From contig JAJEKV010000080.1 in NCBI GenBank assembly GCA_021234155.1, forward strand, positions 1,410,182-1,474,181: a stretch of 64,000 nt of DNA. The letters run 5' to 3'. Positions within the stretch are counted from its first letter, which is position 1. Each line of letters starts with the position of its first letter. The position numbers and the translations under genes were made by a program. This DNA is from Isoetes taiwanensis (Eukaryota; Streptophyta; Lycopodiopsida; Isoetales; Isoetaceae). This document shows positions 11,291 to 21,559 of the stretch, piece by piece. Below the pieces are notes generated by a model. It saw only the letters and a list, made by a program, of their open reading frames with translations, was not told the DNA's origin and did not search any database.

Positions 11291-12250
11291 TTGGCATAGA
11301 AAGTCCAACTTGCACTGAATCTTTCAAGGGGATAAGGATATGGAACTTCTCTTTTGTTGCTTGTGTTACTAATACTATGTAGTGATCAACGTTAAACATT
11401 ATGCTCACAATACTAGTTCATATGGCAATTTTAGCATATTTTGTATTAGTATAAAACCATTCATATCTGAAATATCATGCCATCATCATTTGAATTCATG
11501 CTTGTGGGCGATGTTCAGATTGGACTATCTACATTCTCAGAAGATAGTTCACAGAGATGTAAAAAGTGAATATATACTATTAGATACCAAGTGGCGTGTC
11601 AAAATTGCTGATTTTAGTGTAGCCTGTGTAGAGTCTCAGAATCCTAAAGATATGACTGGTGAGACGGGGACAGTTGGTTACATGGCTCTAGAGGTATGGT
11701 GCCTAATATCTTTATTTCTTCCCCTTATGTTAACTAAATTTTACACATACAAAATCTTTGGTATATGTCAATGTTGGATCTAATATCCTGGCTTTTTTAT
11801 TTTGTGTCGCACTGTCCTCTTTTTAGGTATTAGATGGTAAACCGTATGATCGCAAATGTGATGTTTATAGCTTTCTATCTGTTTATGGGAGATATACTGC
11901 TATGACACGCCATTTGCAGACTTGAGTTTTGCAGATATTGCATATGCTGTTGTACATCAGGTTTGCATACATAATTTTTTTCCTTACTATCAGGGGTTGG
12001 CTCCAGTAATTTAATCCTTTTACCGTCCATGCTTCTTCAAGATGTCAGGCCAGATATTCCAAGGTACTGCCCAAGTGCATTGGCTAATGTAATGAAAAAA
12101 TGTTGGGATGCAAATCCACAAAAGAGACCTAACATGTATGAGGTAGTACAGATGTTAGAAGGAATAGATACATCCAAAGGAGGAGGTATGAAAACCCTAG
12201 ATTCCCAACAGGAGTGTTGCTTCTGCTTCCCTCATTTTGGAGATAGATAA
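11142..12250 (+). pseudogene. Raf-like (CBC/HT1/ATMRK1-type) protein kinase pseudogene
   Basis: Four exon-like blocks in order, each bounded by plausible splice sites. 11142-11328 reads as hinge (CCVVVEYLVGGT, then ENYLIRNW). About 11513-11693 has the catalytic loop HRDVKSEYILLD, then DFS where DFG is expected and a changed APE motif. 11827-11960 has DGKPYDRKCDVYSF and, after a one-base frame change, an LWEIY-like helix. 12042-12250 has RPDIPRYCPSALANVMKKCWDANP and the family tail DTSKGGGM with a Cys-rich end. The family in plants regulates stomatal CO2/blue-light responses among other things. Here in-frame stops in the first block, the frameshift, and loss of the DFG glycine and the N-lobe ATP site argue for a dead gene. 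Introns are kept, so it is a decayed duplicate and not a retrocopy. Confidence 0.85.
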
Positions 12251-12267
12251 CGATATTATACTGTATT

Positions 12268-12950
12268 ATGCATAATGGATGCCCCAGTAACAAGAAGACA
12301 TCAAAGTATATTGATGCTGCTTTATCTGAAAGCTTTGAGAGCTGGATGCTGCAACGTTCAGTACATGATACAAATCAAATTTATAACAACACAAATTGTA
12401 TAGAGGCTATCACTTTCACACCTAATTTATTGGTGGCATACAAGAAGTTGAATAAGTAACAGAAGCCTAGTACTGCATAGCTGTTATAAAAGTCTTATAT
12501 TGTATTGATTCTTCATTGCTTCAGAGAAGCACCCTCCGTCTCTTTTATGTACAAAATGCAAACAATTTGATAATTTTATGGCACAAAGAAGCTGTTCTAT
12601 GTATCTTACATGTTGCATATGTAGAATTCTGATGATAAAAACTCTCCATACATCTTCAATGTTGGATGGAACTACAAGGAAGTTGTCTAGCCAACTGGAA
12701 CAAAATTATCCAAAAGGCCACCTCATTCCTGGGCAATAAGAGTAGTTTTAACCCTGTGACGAGCTTGGAGGAGTATCCATTTCCTCTTTGCCATCATGCA
12801 ATTTTGGCATTTCACAACATAGCCTTTTCTGCTTAACAATGTGCCTTTTAACGTAGATGGGATCGGCCCGTCTTCTTTTTATATGTTTACTAGTAACGGT
12901 GCCCAGCGTTGCTGGGCATAAGTTGGGAGCCTGTAAATATTTTGGCCGAA
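12268..12950. other. Downstream flank of the kinase relic
   Basis: This is probably the old 3' untranslated and intergenic sequence. A short GC hairpin (TGCCCAGC / GCTGGGCA) lies near 12901-12920. No gene is seen. Confidence 0.45.
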
Positions 12951-12954
12951 ATGA

Positions 12955-13190
12955 GGTATGATCTAAAACAAAAAAACACTAATCCTCTTTAAACAATAAT
13001 AATAAGGAGTGAGTAGGAAGATAATATTGGTTGTGTCAAAGCTGTGCCATTCTCTTCCTTGATGCAATTTTAAGACTGGCATTCAGATTTCATCGTCAAC
13101 ATCTGACGGGGATGGCTTTGTTACTGTTAAGTCGAATGTTTGTTGTGTGGTTGTGGAGCGTCTTGCTGGTGGTACACTAGAAAATCCTAT
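12955..13190 (+). pseudogene. Second copy of the kinase hinge exon region
   Basis: A partial duplicate of 11037-11290. It keeps the reading FVTVKSNVCCVVVE, but the start of the exon is shortened and the rest of the gene is missing. It lies about 700 bases beyond the last kinase exon, on the same strand. It could come from a tandem duplication of a larger locus that has since been lost. Confidence 0.8.
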
Positions 13191-13288
13191 ATAACATTGT
13201 TTTCGTGTGTGTCCATTTTCCATCACGCCCTAAATCGGACAGTCCAGATTCCACATACGTTTTAGGGCAGGTATGGCTTAGCACGACA

Positions 13289-13341
13289 AGGTCTGCAACA
13301 ACAGTGGGCTATTGATCATAGCCCACTATTGTTGCAGACCT
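13289..13341. repeat. 24-bp inverted repeat with 5-base loop
   Basis: The arms at 13289-13312 and 13318-13341 pair over 24 bases with one mismatch around the loop TGATC. It is isolated and has no open frame. It could be a small foldback element or a transcribed hairpin. Confidence 0.85.
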
Positions 13342-13439
13342 TGATCGCGAGGATCGGGCAGCTTGCCGCTCTGCCATATAGTAATCCGTCTAGAAGAGCA
13401 ACTATCTAGGAGTTGTGCAAGAGCTTATGATTGGCATCA

Positions 13440-14285
13440 GAGCAGAAGCTCACCTGAAGCTCAAGGACAGTGATGGAAATGTCGTTATTCGTTGATTGAT
13501 GCGAACGTTATGCCAGAACCGGCCTAACTGGGCTATCAAATATGTGTATGCTAATTCTTGGTTGTCGCCTCTTGCTTTGCTCTTCAGTTGGAGCTCTCCA
13601 AGTTCCGGTACATACTTCAGCAAGGTGCTTCAATGGGCTTTCGAAGCTCAAGGATAATGATGGAAATGTCGTCGTTCGTTAGTTGGTGCAAATGTTATGC
13701 CATAACTGGCCTAGCTGTGCTATCAAAGATATGCCTGCTGATCCTTGGTTATTTGCAGTCATTTTTCTCAGACTATTCATTTGTTCTCTAAGTGATAGAA
13801 GTTTCTAGGTCCAAAAGCTTCTTTTCGTATTTGTGTAAATCCATTGAGATCAAATGCATTATGTACATTCTTTGAAGAGTGCATTAAATTGATTGCGAAA
13901 TTTTAAACAGATGAGAAACTTAGGAACTAATAATGAAATATCTGATTACTCTTTGCTTCTGCATAAAGTTTCTTTTGTGGTACATATTTAAGCAAGGTAC
14001 TTCAATGCGCTTCCAAAGCTCAAGGACAGTGATGGAAATGTCGTTATTCGTTAGTTGATGAGAATGTTTTGCCAGAATTGGCCTAACTGGGCTATCAAAG
14101 ATGTCTTATATGCTAATTCTTGGTTGTCGCCTCTGGCTTTGCTCTTCAGTTGGAGCCATCCAAGTTCCGGTACATACTTCAGCAAGATGCTTCAATGGGC
14201 TTTCAAGCTCAATGAAGTGATGGAAACGTCGTTGTTCATTAGTTGGTGAGAATGTTATGCCAGAACTGGCCTAGCTGGACTATCA
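13440..14285 (+). repeat. Diverged repeats of an about 190-base unit
   Basis: The block with AAGTTCCGGTACATACTTCA, TTCAATGGGCTTTC, AAGCTCAAGGACAGTGATGG and GGCCTAACTGGGCTATCAAA occurs four times or more, with loss of parts. A piece reads as NWPNWAIKDVLYANSWLSPL, so the unit may come from a coding exon. I do not recognise the protein. Confidence 0.75.
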
Positions 14286-14302
14286 AAGATATTTTTTTTT
14301 TA

Positions 14303-14425
14303 GCACACCAGCCTAACCAATCCTACAGCCTTTTCTAGAATTCTAGCCTATCCACGTGTCTTAGCACACCAGCCTAACCAAGCCTACAACCTTTCCTAGA
14401 ATTCTAGCCTATCCACGTCTCTCTT
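14303..14425 (+). repeat. Tandem pair of a 71-base unit
   Basis: TAGCACACCAGCCTAACCAA and CCTAGAATTCTAGCCTATCC occur twice in tandem. A diverged relative lies in the opposite orientation at about 43240-43315, so this is part of a dispersed repeat family. Confidence 0.75.
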
Positions 14426-14439
14426 CCACCTCAGTAAAA

Positions 14440-16255
14440 ATGATGTGGCAATGATTATGACCATTGAATCTAATACTTTTAGCATCGACGGCCTCCAAAA
14501 TTAGAAAAGGCAAAAAAAAAAAAAAAAAAAAAAACCACACAGATAGAATAGGTCGCACTAGAGGTCGCGCTGTTGCAGCCGTCCCCCAGCTTCCCTTTCA
14601 CTTCCATTTCTCTTTTCCCCAGCTTTTTCCATTGTCGTCTTAGTCAATATTTGGACCTACAACTGTTGGTGGTATTCCTTCCTGTTTGGCTGCGGTATCT
14701 GCCCAAAATCAGAGTCTCTAAAGTTCTCCACGAATCTTGCATGTTTGGTCATAATGGAGACTTCATCCTATTCCAGCTTGGCCATGTATGTGCCATGTTT
14801 TGGCTACAGAAATGCAGGTAACAGCATCAAGAATATGCCGCGGATTAGTGAAAGGCCAGTTTGGGATGCCATTTGCATTCCCTAACACCAGATGAATGGA
14901 AGCCCTAGTTTGACGCAAGCTCTCTGAAGGATTATCTATGTACGTGCCATGTTTTGGCTATAGAAATGCAGGTAACAACATCAGGAATATGCAGCGGATT
15001 AGTGAGAGGCCAGTCTTGTTAGAAAAGAGCTGCCATTACCACCTCTTCTTTTCCTGTGGTCCTTGATGCTTCCGGTGCCTCCTATTTAATGCCAAAGGCC
15101 AAAAATAGACCCACGCACACAGACCCACAATAATGTTTTGAACTTACGTCTAACTCTACATAACATTCTCCCAACTGAATTGAGAAACTGCTAATTTAGA
15201 AAGGAAGCGCTACTTTGAAATCAACATGGCATTTGAATTGTTTACAATGGATGTCAATTCCTAAATTATAGAGCCACCGAAGCATTTGAAGGTGGAGGGC
15301 TAGGATCCATTGATATGGTATATTTTGTAGTATATTCTCCAATCTAAAGGTTGGAAATGCATGAAACTATTATAGAATCACACTTAGAAATCAACATACA
15401 TCTGCAAGGCAAACACATAAAAATTGATATGAGAAACAAAGCCAAGAAAACCAAAAGCAATACGTAAAATGATAAAACTTCTGCTTCTTTTCACAGTAAG
15501 GAATGTCAAAATACCTAGCCACACAGTGGCAATAATGTGCCTATGCATGGTTGAGGTGCAATAAACCTTCATGAGGTATTTGCGCAGACAAATACCTAAA
15601 ATCAACCCAAGTTCGTCTAGAAGCAATGTTGCATAAATACTTTGGATAGTTGTCAGTATCAACCCTCCAAATACTCCATTTTTCGCAAAAATATGTACAG
15701 TCAAGACAAATTCTTGAGACTCAATGATGCATAAATACTTTGGATAGTTGTCAGTATCAGCCCATCAAATACTCCATTTGTTGCCGAATATGTACAGTCA
15801 GGACAAATTCTAGAGACCTAACGAAAGAGACTCAATGAAGGGAATTGAGATCCAATGAATTCTTGAGACCTAATGAATGGACCCAATGTATGTAAAGCTA
15901 TGTACAGATTTTGGAGACAACGAATGGAATTGAATGAGATTGAAAGACAAGTTAAAAATTTGAAACTGGTGCATGTAATGTGCAAGGCCAACAATATGGG
16001 TTAGACGTGGACATAGGCTCTACCTATGGTGGCGTGGAAATTCTCAAACCCACATGAGCACACGTTTATTAGTACATATATTATATCATTTTGATTTGGG
16101 TAAGTATTGGACGTGTAAGTTGTTAGAGGCATCGATACGATTTAGTTAATTTTTTTTTCCTATTAGGGACTTTGATATGTGTGTAGCTGGCTTTAATTCA
16201 TAAGAATTTCGATAATTCCGCTTTAACATGTGAAAGAGCCGAATATACGTGGTAT
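14440..16255. other. Intergenic sequence with two direct duplications
   Basis: A poly-A tract lies at 14512-14534. An 80-base block containing GTGCCATGTTTTGGCTA recurs at about 14785 and 14940. A block of about 97 bases with GCATAAATACTTTGGATAG recurs at 15630 and 15728. No gene is supported. Confidence 0.6.
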
Positions 16256-16539
16256 ATGCCCGTAATGTGGCCACGTCCGGTATCTAAAGGCGCTCGTTAT
16301 GCAGAGAAACAAGAAAATTTTAGGTATGGAGGCTCCTGCAGTTCCAGACTCGCCTTTCCCTGTGCTTCCTTTGGATTTGCAGAACCAGATCGTCGCCCGT
16401 TTCCCTTTTCCTCATTTCTTCACAATTCCGCTCCTTTCCAAACGCTGTAAAAATCTGTTCTCCGACCCCATTTTCCTTCGCCTCTGTGACCATACCCCTG
16501 TTCCGCCTTCATCTTGGCTGCTTCTTCCCAAATATCCTT

Positions 16540-16798
16540 AACACACTGCCCCTCAAGTTTATAGTGATCCAACGGTTCAGATCAATCTTGATCAGTGTGT
16601 TACTGGAGCTATAACACACTGCTACTCCATAACACCCTAGGATGTTATGAAATGGACGGATCCAGATCAATTTTGATAATGATCGGATGGCCCAAAACTC
16701 TCGGGGCAGTGTGTTAAGGGCGATAACGCCCTGGCCCTCGGGTGTTACTTCAAAAAAAATTTTCGGGCGTAACACCCTCGGCCCAGGGCGTTATCTAC
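16540..16798. mobile_element. 259-bp palindrome-rich MITE in the F-box pseudogene
   Basis: It is flanked by TCCTT (16535-16539 and 16799-16803), and the intact paralogue lacks the segment. Internally, AACACACTGCCCC at the left pairs with GGGGCAGTGTGTT at 16703-16715. A second foldback, GATAACGCCCTGG with CCAGGGCGTTATC, fills 16720-16795. It has no coding capacity. The superfamily is unknown. Confidence 0.8.
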
Positions 16799-16962
16799 TC
16801 CTTCTTATTTGGGTTGCTTAGCCTTCAATTCGCTGAATAATCACTGGTATAATCTTCCTTTGTCTTCCCTTCCGCTCAATCTGCATGTAGATTCCGTCAA
16901 GGACGGAGTTCTTGTTCTAACATCACCAGATTATACTTCTGTTCCAAAGATTTACTTGTATA

Positions 16963-17988
16963 GGGGGGGTAGGCCAATAGTGGACCGGCACCCAAAAGTG
17001 GCTCACACAAAAATGGATCGCTTTCCCCTTTTATTGCCCGCCGTATATTCTAATATAGACCTTAAAATAATGCTATTTGAACTTCTTATGTTTGATCTGC
17101 GCCGTCTATTTTTAGGGATGGTATCTGAGCCGTATATCTTTAAGGAACATGAACCCTAGCCCTTTCTTCTGCGGCTGTTCAATCTTGCAGCATTCTCCGG
17201 CGCCAGGGAAGGACAGCAGAAGGCAGGGGATTCACGGCTAAGTCTCGCACCAATCAAGGATGTTTCGGAGATCAAAAAGCCTACTGACCTCGCGGCCGAT
17301 GAAAAGCTTCCGCGAATATGCTACGATGGGCAAAAGCGGAGGCGGATGTGTCCCTATTTGCTTGACGGATATACAAGAAGGCTGTTGTGGATGATTTAAA
17401 GCGTCGGAGAGAGTTGTAGGTTGCAAATCGATTTGTCGATGGAAGAATTACAAGTTGGTTCCCATTGATCGAGGAAAAAGAAGATTGATGGTGATGATTG
17501 TAGGCACCTTTTATCTGCTGTAATCAGCCCCGAAAAGTGCCGATTTGAAGGCCTAGATGATCTTAAAAGGCGGTTTGGCCATAAGAAGCATTACAAGAAT
17601 ATGCTTTACGCTGATGAAAAGCTTCACGAATATACTACGTAAGCGTTTTAAATTCTTGTTCTAAATCAGACTAAATGTTGCCCACTTTCAATCCTAATAG
17701 TAGTTATTGTTTAATATAATTTGATCTACCACACTTCTCTATTTGGATCAGGATGTATTTTTGACATGGTCCACAATTGGAGTTTTCATTGATTATTGGG
17801 CATTTGAGGAGTGCAAGTTTACCTCAGAATTTGACAGCTGCAACAAATCCAGTTTTTTTCCAAAAAAGTTTCCCATTTAGCTTGACATACAATCTTTGGG
17901 GCTACAGATTTAGTTTTGTGATAAAAAACTAGCATCTGCATTCTTTCTTTGAAAATGGTAACTTGATCCACTATTGGTTGACCCCCCC
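16963..17988. mobile_element. 1,026-bp TIR element with TA target duplication
   Basis: The ends are GGGGGGGT...ACCCCCCC, extended imperfectly by CCAATAGTGGA. They are flanked by TA on each side, and the intact paralogue has a single TA at the same spot. A 2-bp TA duplication suggests a Tc1/mariner-like transposase in trans. There is no transposase. The interior holds possible captured exon pieces: around 17540-17640 a frame reads FEGLDDLKRRFGHKKHYKNM and ends at a GTAAGC donor-like site. A related phrase, GATGAAAAGCTTCC, appears earlier near 17299. Confidence 0.82.
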
Positions 17989-18699
17989 TAATCCTTTGCG
18001 CAGAGCCAAGTTGGAGATAACTTGTCCTGGATTTATCAGAGGAAGCAGCAGTGTGGTTTGTTTGTCTCATAATAAATATAAAGTTCTTGTTTTAGCTCTT
18101 AAATCAGGTGTGGAAGATTCTGTTGCTGTTTTGGCTTATCATTCCGATATGAAGGTTTGGAAAGAGGAATCTAGGTTATCCTCTGATTTTGTGTTGGATT
18201 CTCCTGTGAAAAAAACTGTCCATTTAGGTCATAAATGGTTTGTGCTGGGAGAAAAGAGGGATTCTGAGAGAAGAATAGCATTAATGTATGATACTCATAT
18301 CCAGGATTGGACTTCTATTTTGCTTCCAAATGATAGATTAGAGACCAAGAGTTGGATAATGAACTGCAAGAATGCTCTGTTTTTGGCACAATTGCAGAAT
18401 ACAGAGATCCATATGTGGATGCTGGATATGCAGTCTCTGAACTGGATGGATTGGGGTTCAGTTCCGCAAGAATTTGCCACGGAATTTGTGGAAGGAAAAA
18501 GGAAACGATCTGATTTGGATGATTGCAGTGCCATGGACCAGTATCTCGTTTTCTGTAAGCTTCCCAAGATCTTGGCATTTGACACAGTGCAAAACTCCTG
18601 GAAATGGCTTCCAAATAATCCCAATGTTTTCAAAATCTGCCTTTTCCTTTGACCCTCTTTTATGCACCATTGTGTGACAACTTAGCTATTTTTGTCTTT

Positions 18700-19162
18700 A
18701 CAACCACTCCTTCAATGTATTTACACTTCAATTTTCTTGTTACCTGACTTTTATTTATTCATCACAATGTCTCTCCACTACCTCTAATGTCTAACCCTAG
18801 CCCTTGATTGAAGGCATATTCCACAGAATATGCCAAACCCACAAACTATGGCCGTCCATCAAAAAAAGATGGGGTCAAACCCCATTTTCCACGTCATCCA
18901 ATGGTTTTAGCTGTATTCCTAAGAGTCAACAATGTAGTCACTTAGAATGCATACACTAAACAATACATCAATTTAAACGTAGAATATGTGGGCAGCAATA
19001 AGGAGACAGTTCAAAATCTTTGCTAACAGCAATAACAGTGTCGTCACATCTATGGAGTAAAGAACAACTCCAAATACATTGAATCACAGCATGCAGGTCT
19101 GCAACATTGCGGATTCATAGAAGCCCAAATGCATAATGTGCGCAACAAGAGCATACAGTAGC
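18700..19162. other. Intergenic sequence
   Basis: No gene or strong repeat was found between the F-box pseudogene and the 39-base tandem repeat. Confidence 0.45.
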
Positions 19163-19240
19163 TAGCTGACATTAATAATTCCCACACAACATCATGCTCC
19201 ATAGCTGACATTAATAATTCCCACACAACATCATGCTCCA
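19163..19240. repeat. Exact tandem duplication of 39 bases
   Basis: TAGCTGACATTAATAATTCC plus the following 19 bases is repeated head to tail without change. A diverged third start (TTGACATTAACAACG) follows near 19265. Confidence 0.88.
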
Positions 19241-19494
19241 TGAATAGAGCTGCACAAGTCCAAACATCAGTTGACATTAACAACGCTGGAAGAACACATA
19301 GCAAAGAAAGCCATAGCAGAACACATAAATAACAAGCTTCTAACAGACAGACCATCCACAGCTTCCTGTGCCATGTAATTCAGAAGCACAACATTGTGCT
19401 TGCTTTGCTCTACAGTTCAAGCCAGAACCACATGCCTGGGCAGACAGCACTGGAAAGTAATAGAAATCCAAAACCGTTATACATATTCACATGT

Positions 19495-19545
19495 GAAAAT
19501 GGGGATTTGAACCCCACCGAGGTGAATCGATACCACAATGCCATA
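19495..19545 (-). repeat. Possible tRNA-derived SINE head (pol III A and B boxes)
   Basis: On the minus strand, TGGCATTGTGG (19543-19533) resembles an A box. GGTTCAAATCC (19513-19503) fits the B box consensus exactly and sits in a T-arm-like stem. The 30-base spacing is too short for a normal tRNA but suits a tRNA-derived SINE. I do not see a clear 3' tail or target duplication. Confidence 0.35.
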
Positions 19546-19599
19546 CATGAACAACAACAGCTGAATCCGGCCCAGCTTAAGAACACGAAGCTTAGAATC

Positions 19600-20380
19600 C
19601 AAGAAAAACCAACCTCATAAGAAAATCCAGAGTACCTATTCTTCAATAGGGTATGTTGGATTGGTGTGAAGCCCTCTTTCTCTCCAACTCCCCTCTGAAT
19701 CTCTGCACAAAAACCACACAAAAGGAAAAAAGAGTGTCACTGTAGAGAAGGGCCCCTGCAAAATTGAGAAGATGGTTATGGCAGGAGAACCCCTGCCAAA
19801 TCAGTGGCACCTCATTTGAAAAGCACCATGGTTCAGCTGAGAGACTCCTCAAACTTCTCATACCTCCTGCCGGAAGTAAGCCGCCATGGCCAGACAGTTC
19901 GCCGCCCTGCCCTGCGCTTGAACTCGCAACCCCTTCGCCATTCCCTCGCCGCCCTGCCCTGCGCATGAACTCACAGAAATAGAAAACCCTAAATACCAAG
20001 TTAGAAACTATTAAACGAAAATCACGACATTAGAAATCCCAAAACACATTTAGTGACGTCAGATTTATAACAAAATAGGCTACGAATACGTGCAAAAACC
20101 TTAGAAAATCTTAGGTAACACCACACCCAAACAACATTTTGGGAACTTAATCAAATAATTTGCCATTGTATGTCATGCTCCACAGGATTTTGCATATAAG
20201 CTTTTAGCATTTGCCATATTTTGTATAGGAACTCCATAGTTCTTACTAGATTGTTTGTCAGCAAGTGAAAACTCGAATCACGAAAAAAACCAGTGGGCTT
20301 CGTTCTCCCTTCCCATCCAATCAGGTTACGACGCGTGGCAAGTTTTCTTTATCTGAAAGTCGAGCAAGAACAGTGGCAGA
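19600..20380. other. Intergenic sequence
   Basis: No gene is supported. Open frames on the minus strand here have no recognisable domain. Confidence 0.45.
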
Positions 20381-20392
20381 TGTTTACCTTCC

Positions 20393-20462
20393 TTCAGTCG
20401 ATTTTACCCTGCATTCCATGGATCCTACCCTGCATTCTGTCGATCTTACCTTCCATTCAACA
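20393..20462 (+). repeat. 21-base repeat, three copies
   Basis: The blocks TCGATTTTACCCTGCATTCC, GATCCTACCCTGCATTCTG and TCGATCTTACCTTCCATTC are diverged copies of one 21-base unit. Confidence 0.75.
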
Positions 20463-20497
20463 GCATAATGAAGCCCAATGGATGTTTTCCGTATATA

Positions 20498-20600
20498 AGA
20501 ATGTCCTTTTACAGAACATTCCGACGTGGAAGCCATGCCGACGCGCGTTAGCGAGGAGGCGTGGCTGACACGCCAGAATATCCTGTAAAGAGGACATTCT
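20498..20600. repeat. Inverted repeat with 18-base arms
   Basis: AAGAATGTCCTTTTACAG at 20498 pairs with CTGTAAAGAGGACATTCTT at 20582, with one unpaired base. The spacer is GC-rich. It is a likely small foldback MITE. Confidence 0.75.
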
Positions 20601-20710
20601 TAAAACGTCAAGGTAAGTGGGTCTGCCTTCCGGCAGTTTCTTGATTCATTCTTAAGCAGAATGAAAAATCGCTTCAACAAACCTGTAGAATCAGGTAATC
20701 ACCTTACCTT

Positions 20711-20843
20711 GACGTCGTAGAACAGAATGGGGTCAGCCATTCTTGCTTCCCCGACTGCGAGAATCCGGTCGGCGCCACGGGCTCTCCGGTTCTGCGAGGG
20801 GAAGCAAGAATGGCTTCCCCCATTCCGTTCTACATCACGTGAC
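20711..20843. mobile_element. Foldback MITE with about 40-base arms
   Basis: The arm 20711-20752 (containing AGCCATTCTTGCTTCCCC) is the near reverse complement of 20797-20843 (containing GGGGAAGCAAGAATGGCT). A 45-base GC-rich spacer separates them. An outer inverted pair, ACGTCAAGGTAAG near 20609 and CTTACCTTGACGT near 20705, lies alongside. No coding capacity. Confidence 0.78.
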
Positions 20844-21114
20844 GTTTGGGTTAAGGTTCATTCTGGTAGCTCCGGCTATCTCGATGGCGCCCTGCTCTGA
20901 TTGTGGCACCCTTCTCGTGCTCCTGCGATGGCGCCCCTCTCCTGCTCCAGCGATGGCACCTTGCTGCTGCTCCAGTTTGTTAAAACACGGTTAGGATTTA
21001 TTCTTTGTGCTTCGGCCATGGCGATGCATCCTGCTCTGGCGATGTCCGTAACAAAGCTGATTTGTGCAGTGACTCACATGCAGACAAAGCCATTTTTTCT
21101 GTTCTTTCTTGACA

Positions 21115-21335
21115 GGGCACAAGGCAACTCTTCCTGAAGCTTTTTTGCTTTCTTTTGAAGCTTTCTTTCTGAAGCTTTCGAAGCTTTTCTTTTCTTTCTT
21201 TCTTTCTTTTTGAAGCTTTTCTTTTCTTTTCTTTTCTTTACGAAGCTTTTTCGAAGCTTTTTCTTCTTTTGAAGCTTTTCTTTTCTCAAGCTTTCGAAGC
21301 TTTTGAAGATTTCTTTCCTTCTGAAGCTTTCTTTT
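21115..21335. repeat. GAAGCTTTTCTTT-type low-complexity tract
   Basis: A pyrimidine-rich run with more than ten GAAGCTT phrases. It creates a Lys-rich frame on the minus strand that I regard as spurious. Confidence 0.85.
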
Positions 21336-21459
21336 AAGGAATCTATAGGTGCTCTGAATTTTAAGAAATTTGTTGCTGGAGCTTTGAACCGGGGTTCAAT
21401 TCCCTGGGCAGTAAATGTTCAATGCTCTGTAAAACTAAAACAAGAAAGCGGAATGCAAG

Positions 21460-21545
21460 TAAACTTCAGAATACATGTAAGAAACTTCAGAATACAGGTA
21501 AGAAACTTCAGAATACAGGTAAGAACACAGGTAAACTTAGAATGC
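21460..21545 (+). repeat. 21-base tandem repeat (AACTTCAGAATACAGGTAAG)
   Basis: There are three full copies and one partial copy. Each unit contains CAGGTAAG, which matches the plant 5' splice-site consensus. Confidence 0.82.
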
Positions 21546-21559
21546 AAGCGAACCAGATA

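Larger units (their letters stand above)
16326..18652 (+). pseudogene. F-box/kelch-type protein pseudogene, split by two insertions
   Basis: Three blocks match the intact gene at 43754-44842 in order. 16326-16541 is the F-box (LPLDLQNQIVARFPFPHFF). About 16804-16960 reads AFNSLNNHWYNLPLSSLPLN. 17989-18652 is the beta-propeller-like part (KTVHLGHKWFVLGEKR, then NALFLAQLQNTEIHMWML). F-box proteins recruit substrates to SCF ubiquitin ligases. Insertions at 16540-16798 and 16963-17988 split it. The C-terminus has also lost a few codons and shifts frame just before the stop, relative to the paralogue. The ATG at 16326 is taken as the start because it lies a short way before the F-box, as in the paralogue. 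The remaining coding sequence is otherwise well kept, so decay is recent. Confidence 0.9.

Noticed and set aside
13289-13341. MicroRNA precursor
   Set aside because: The arms are almost perfectly paired and short, with no typical bulges. It is kept only as an inverted repeat.
21074-21289. Lys-rich minus-strand ORF
   Set aside because: It is an artefact of the GAAGCTTTTCTTT low-complexity tract.
21385-21410. tRNA T-arm-like word (GGTTCAATTCC)
   Set aside because: No A box, anticodon arm or acceptor stem can be placed around it.
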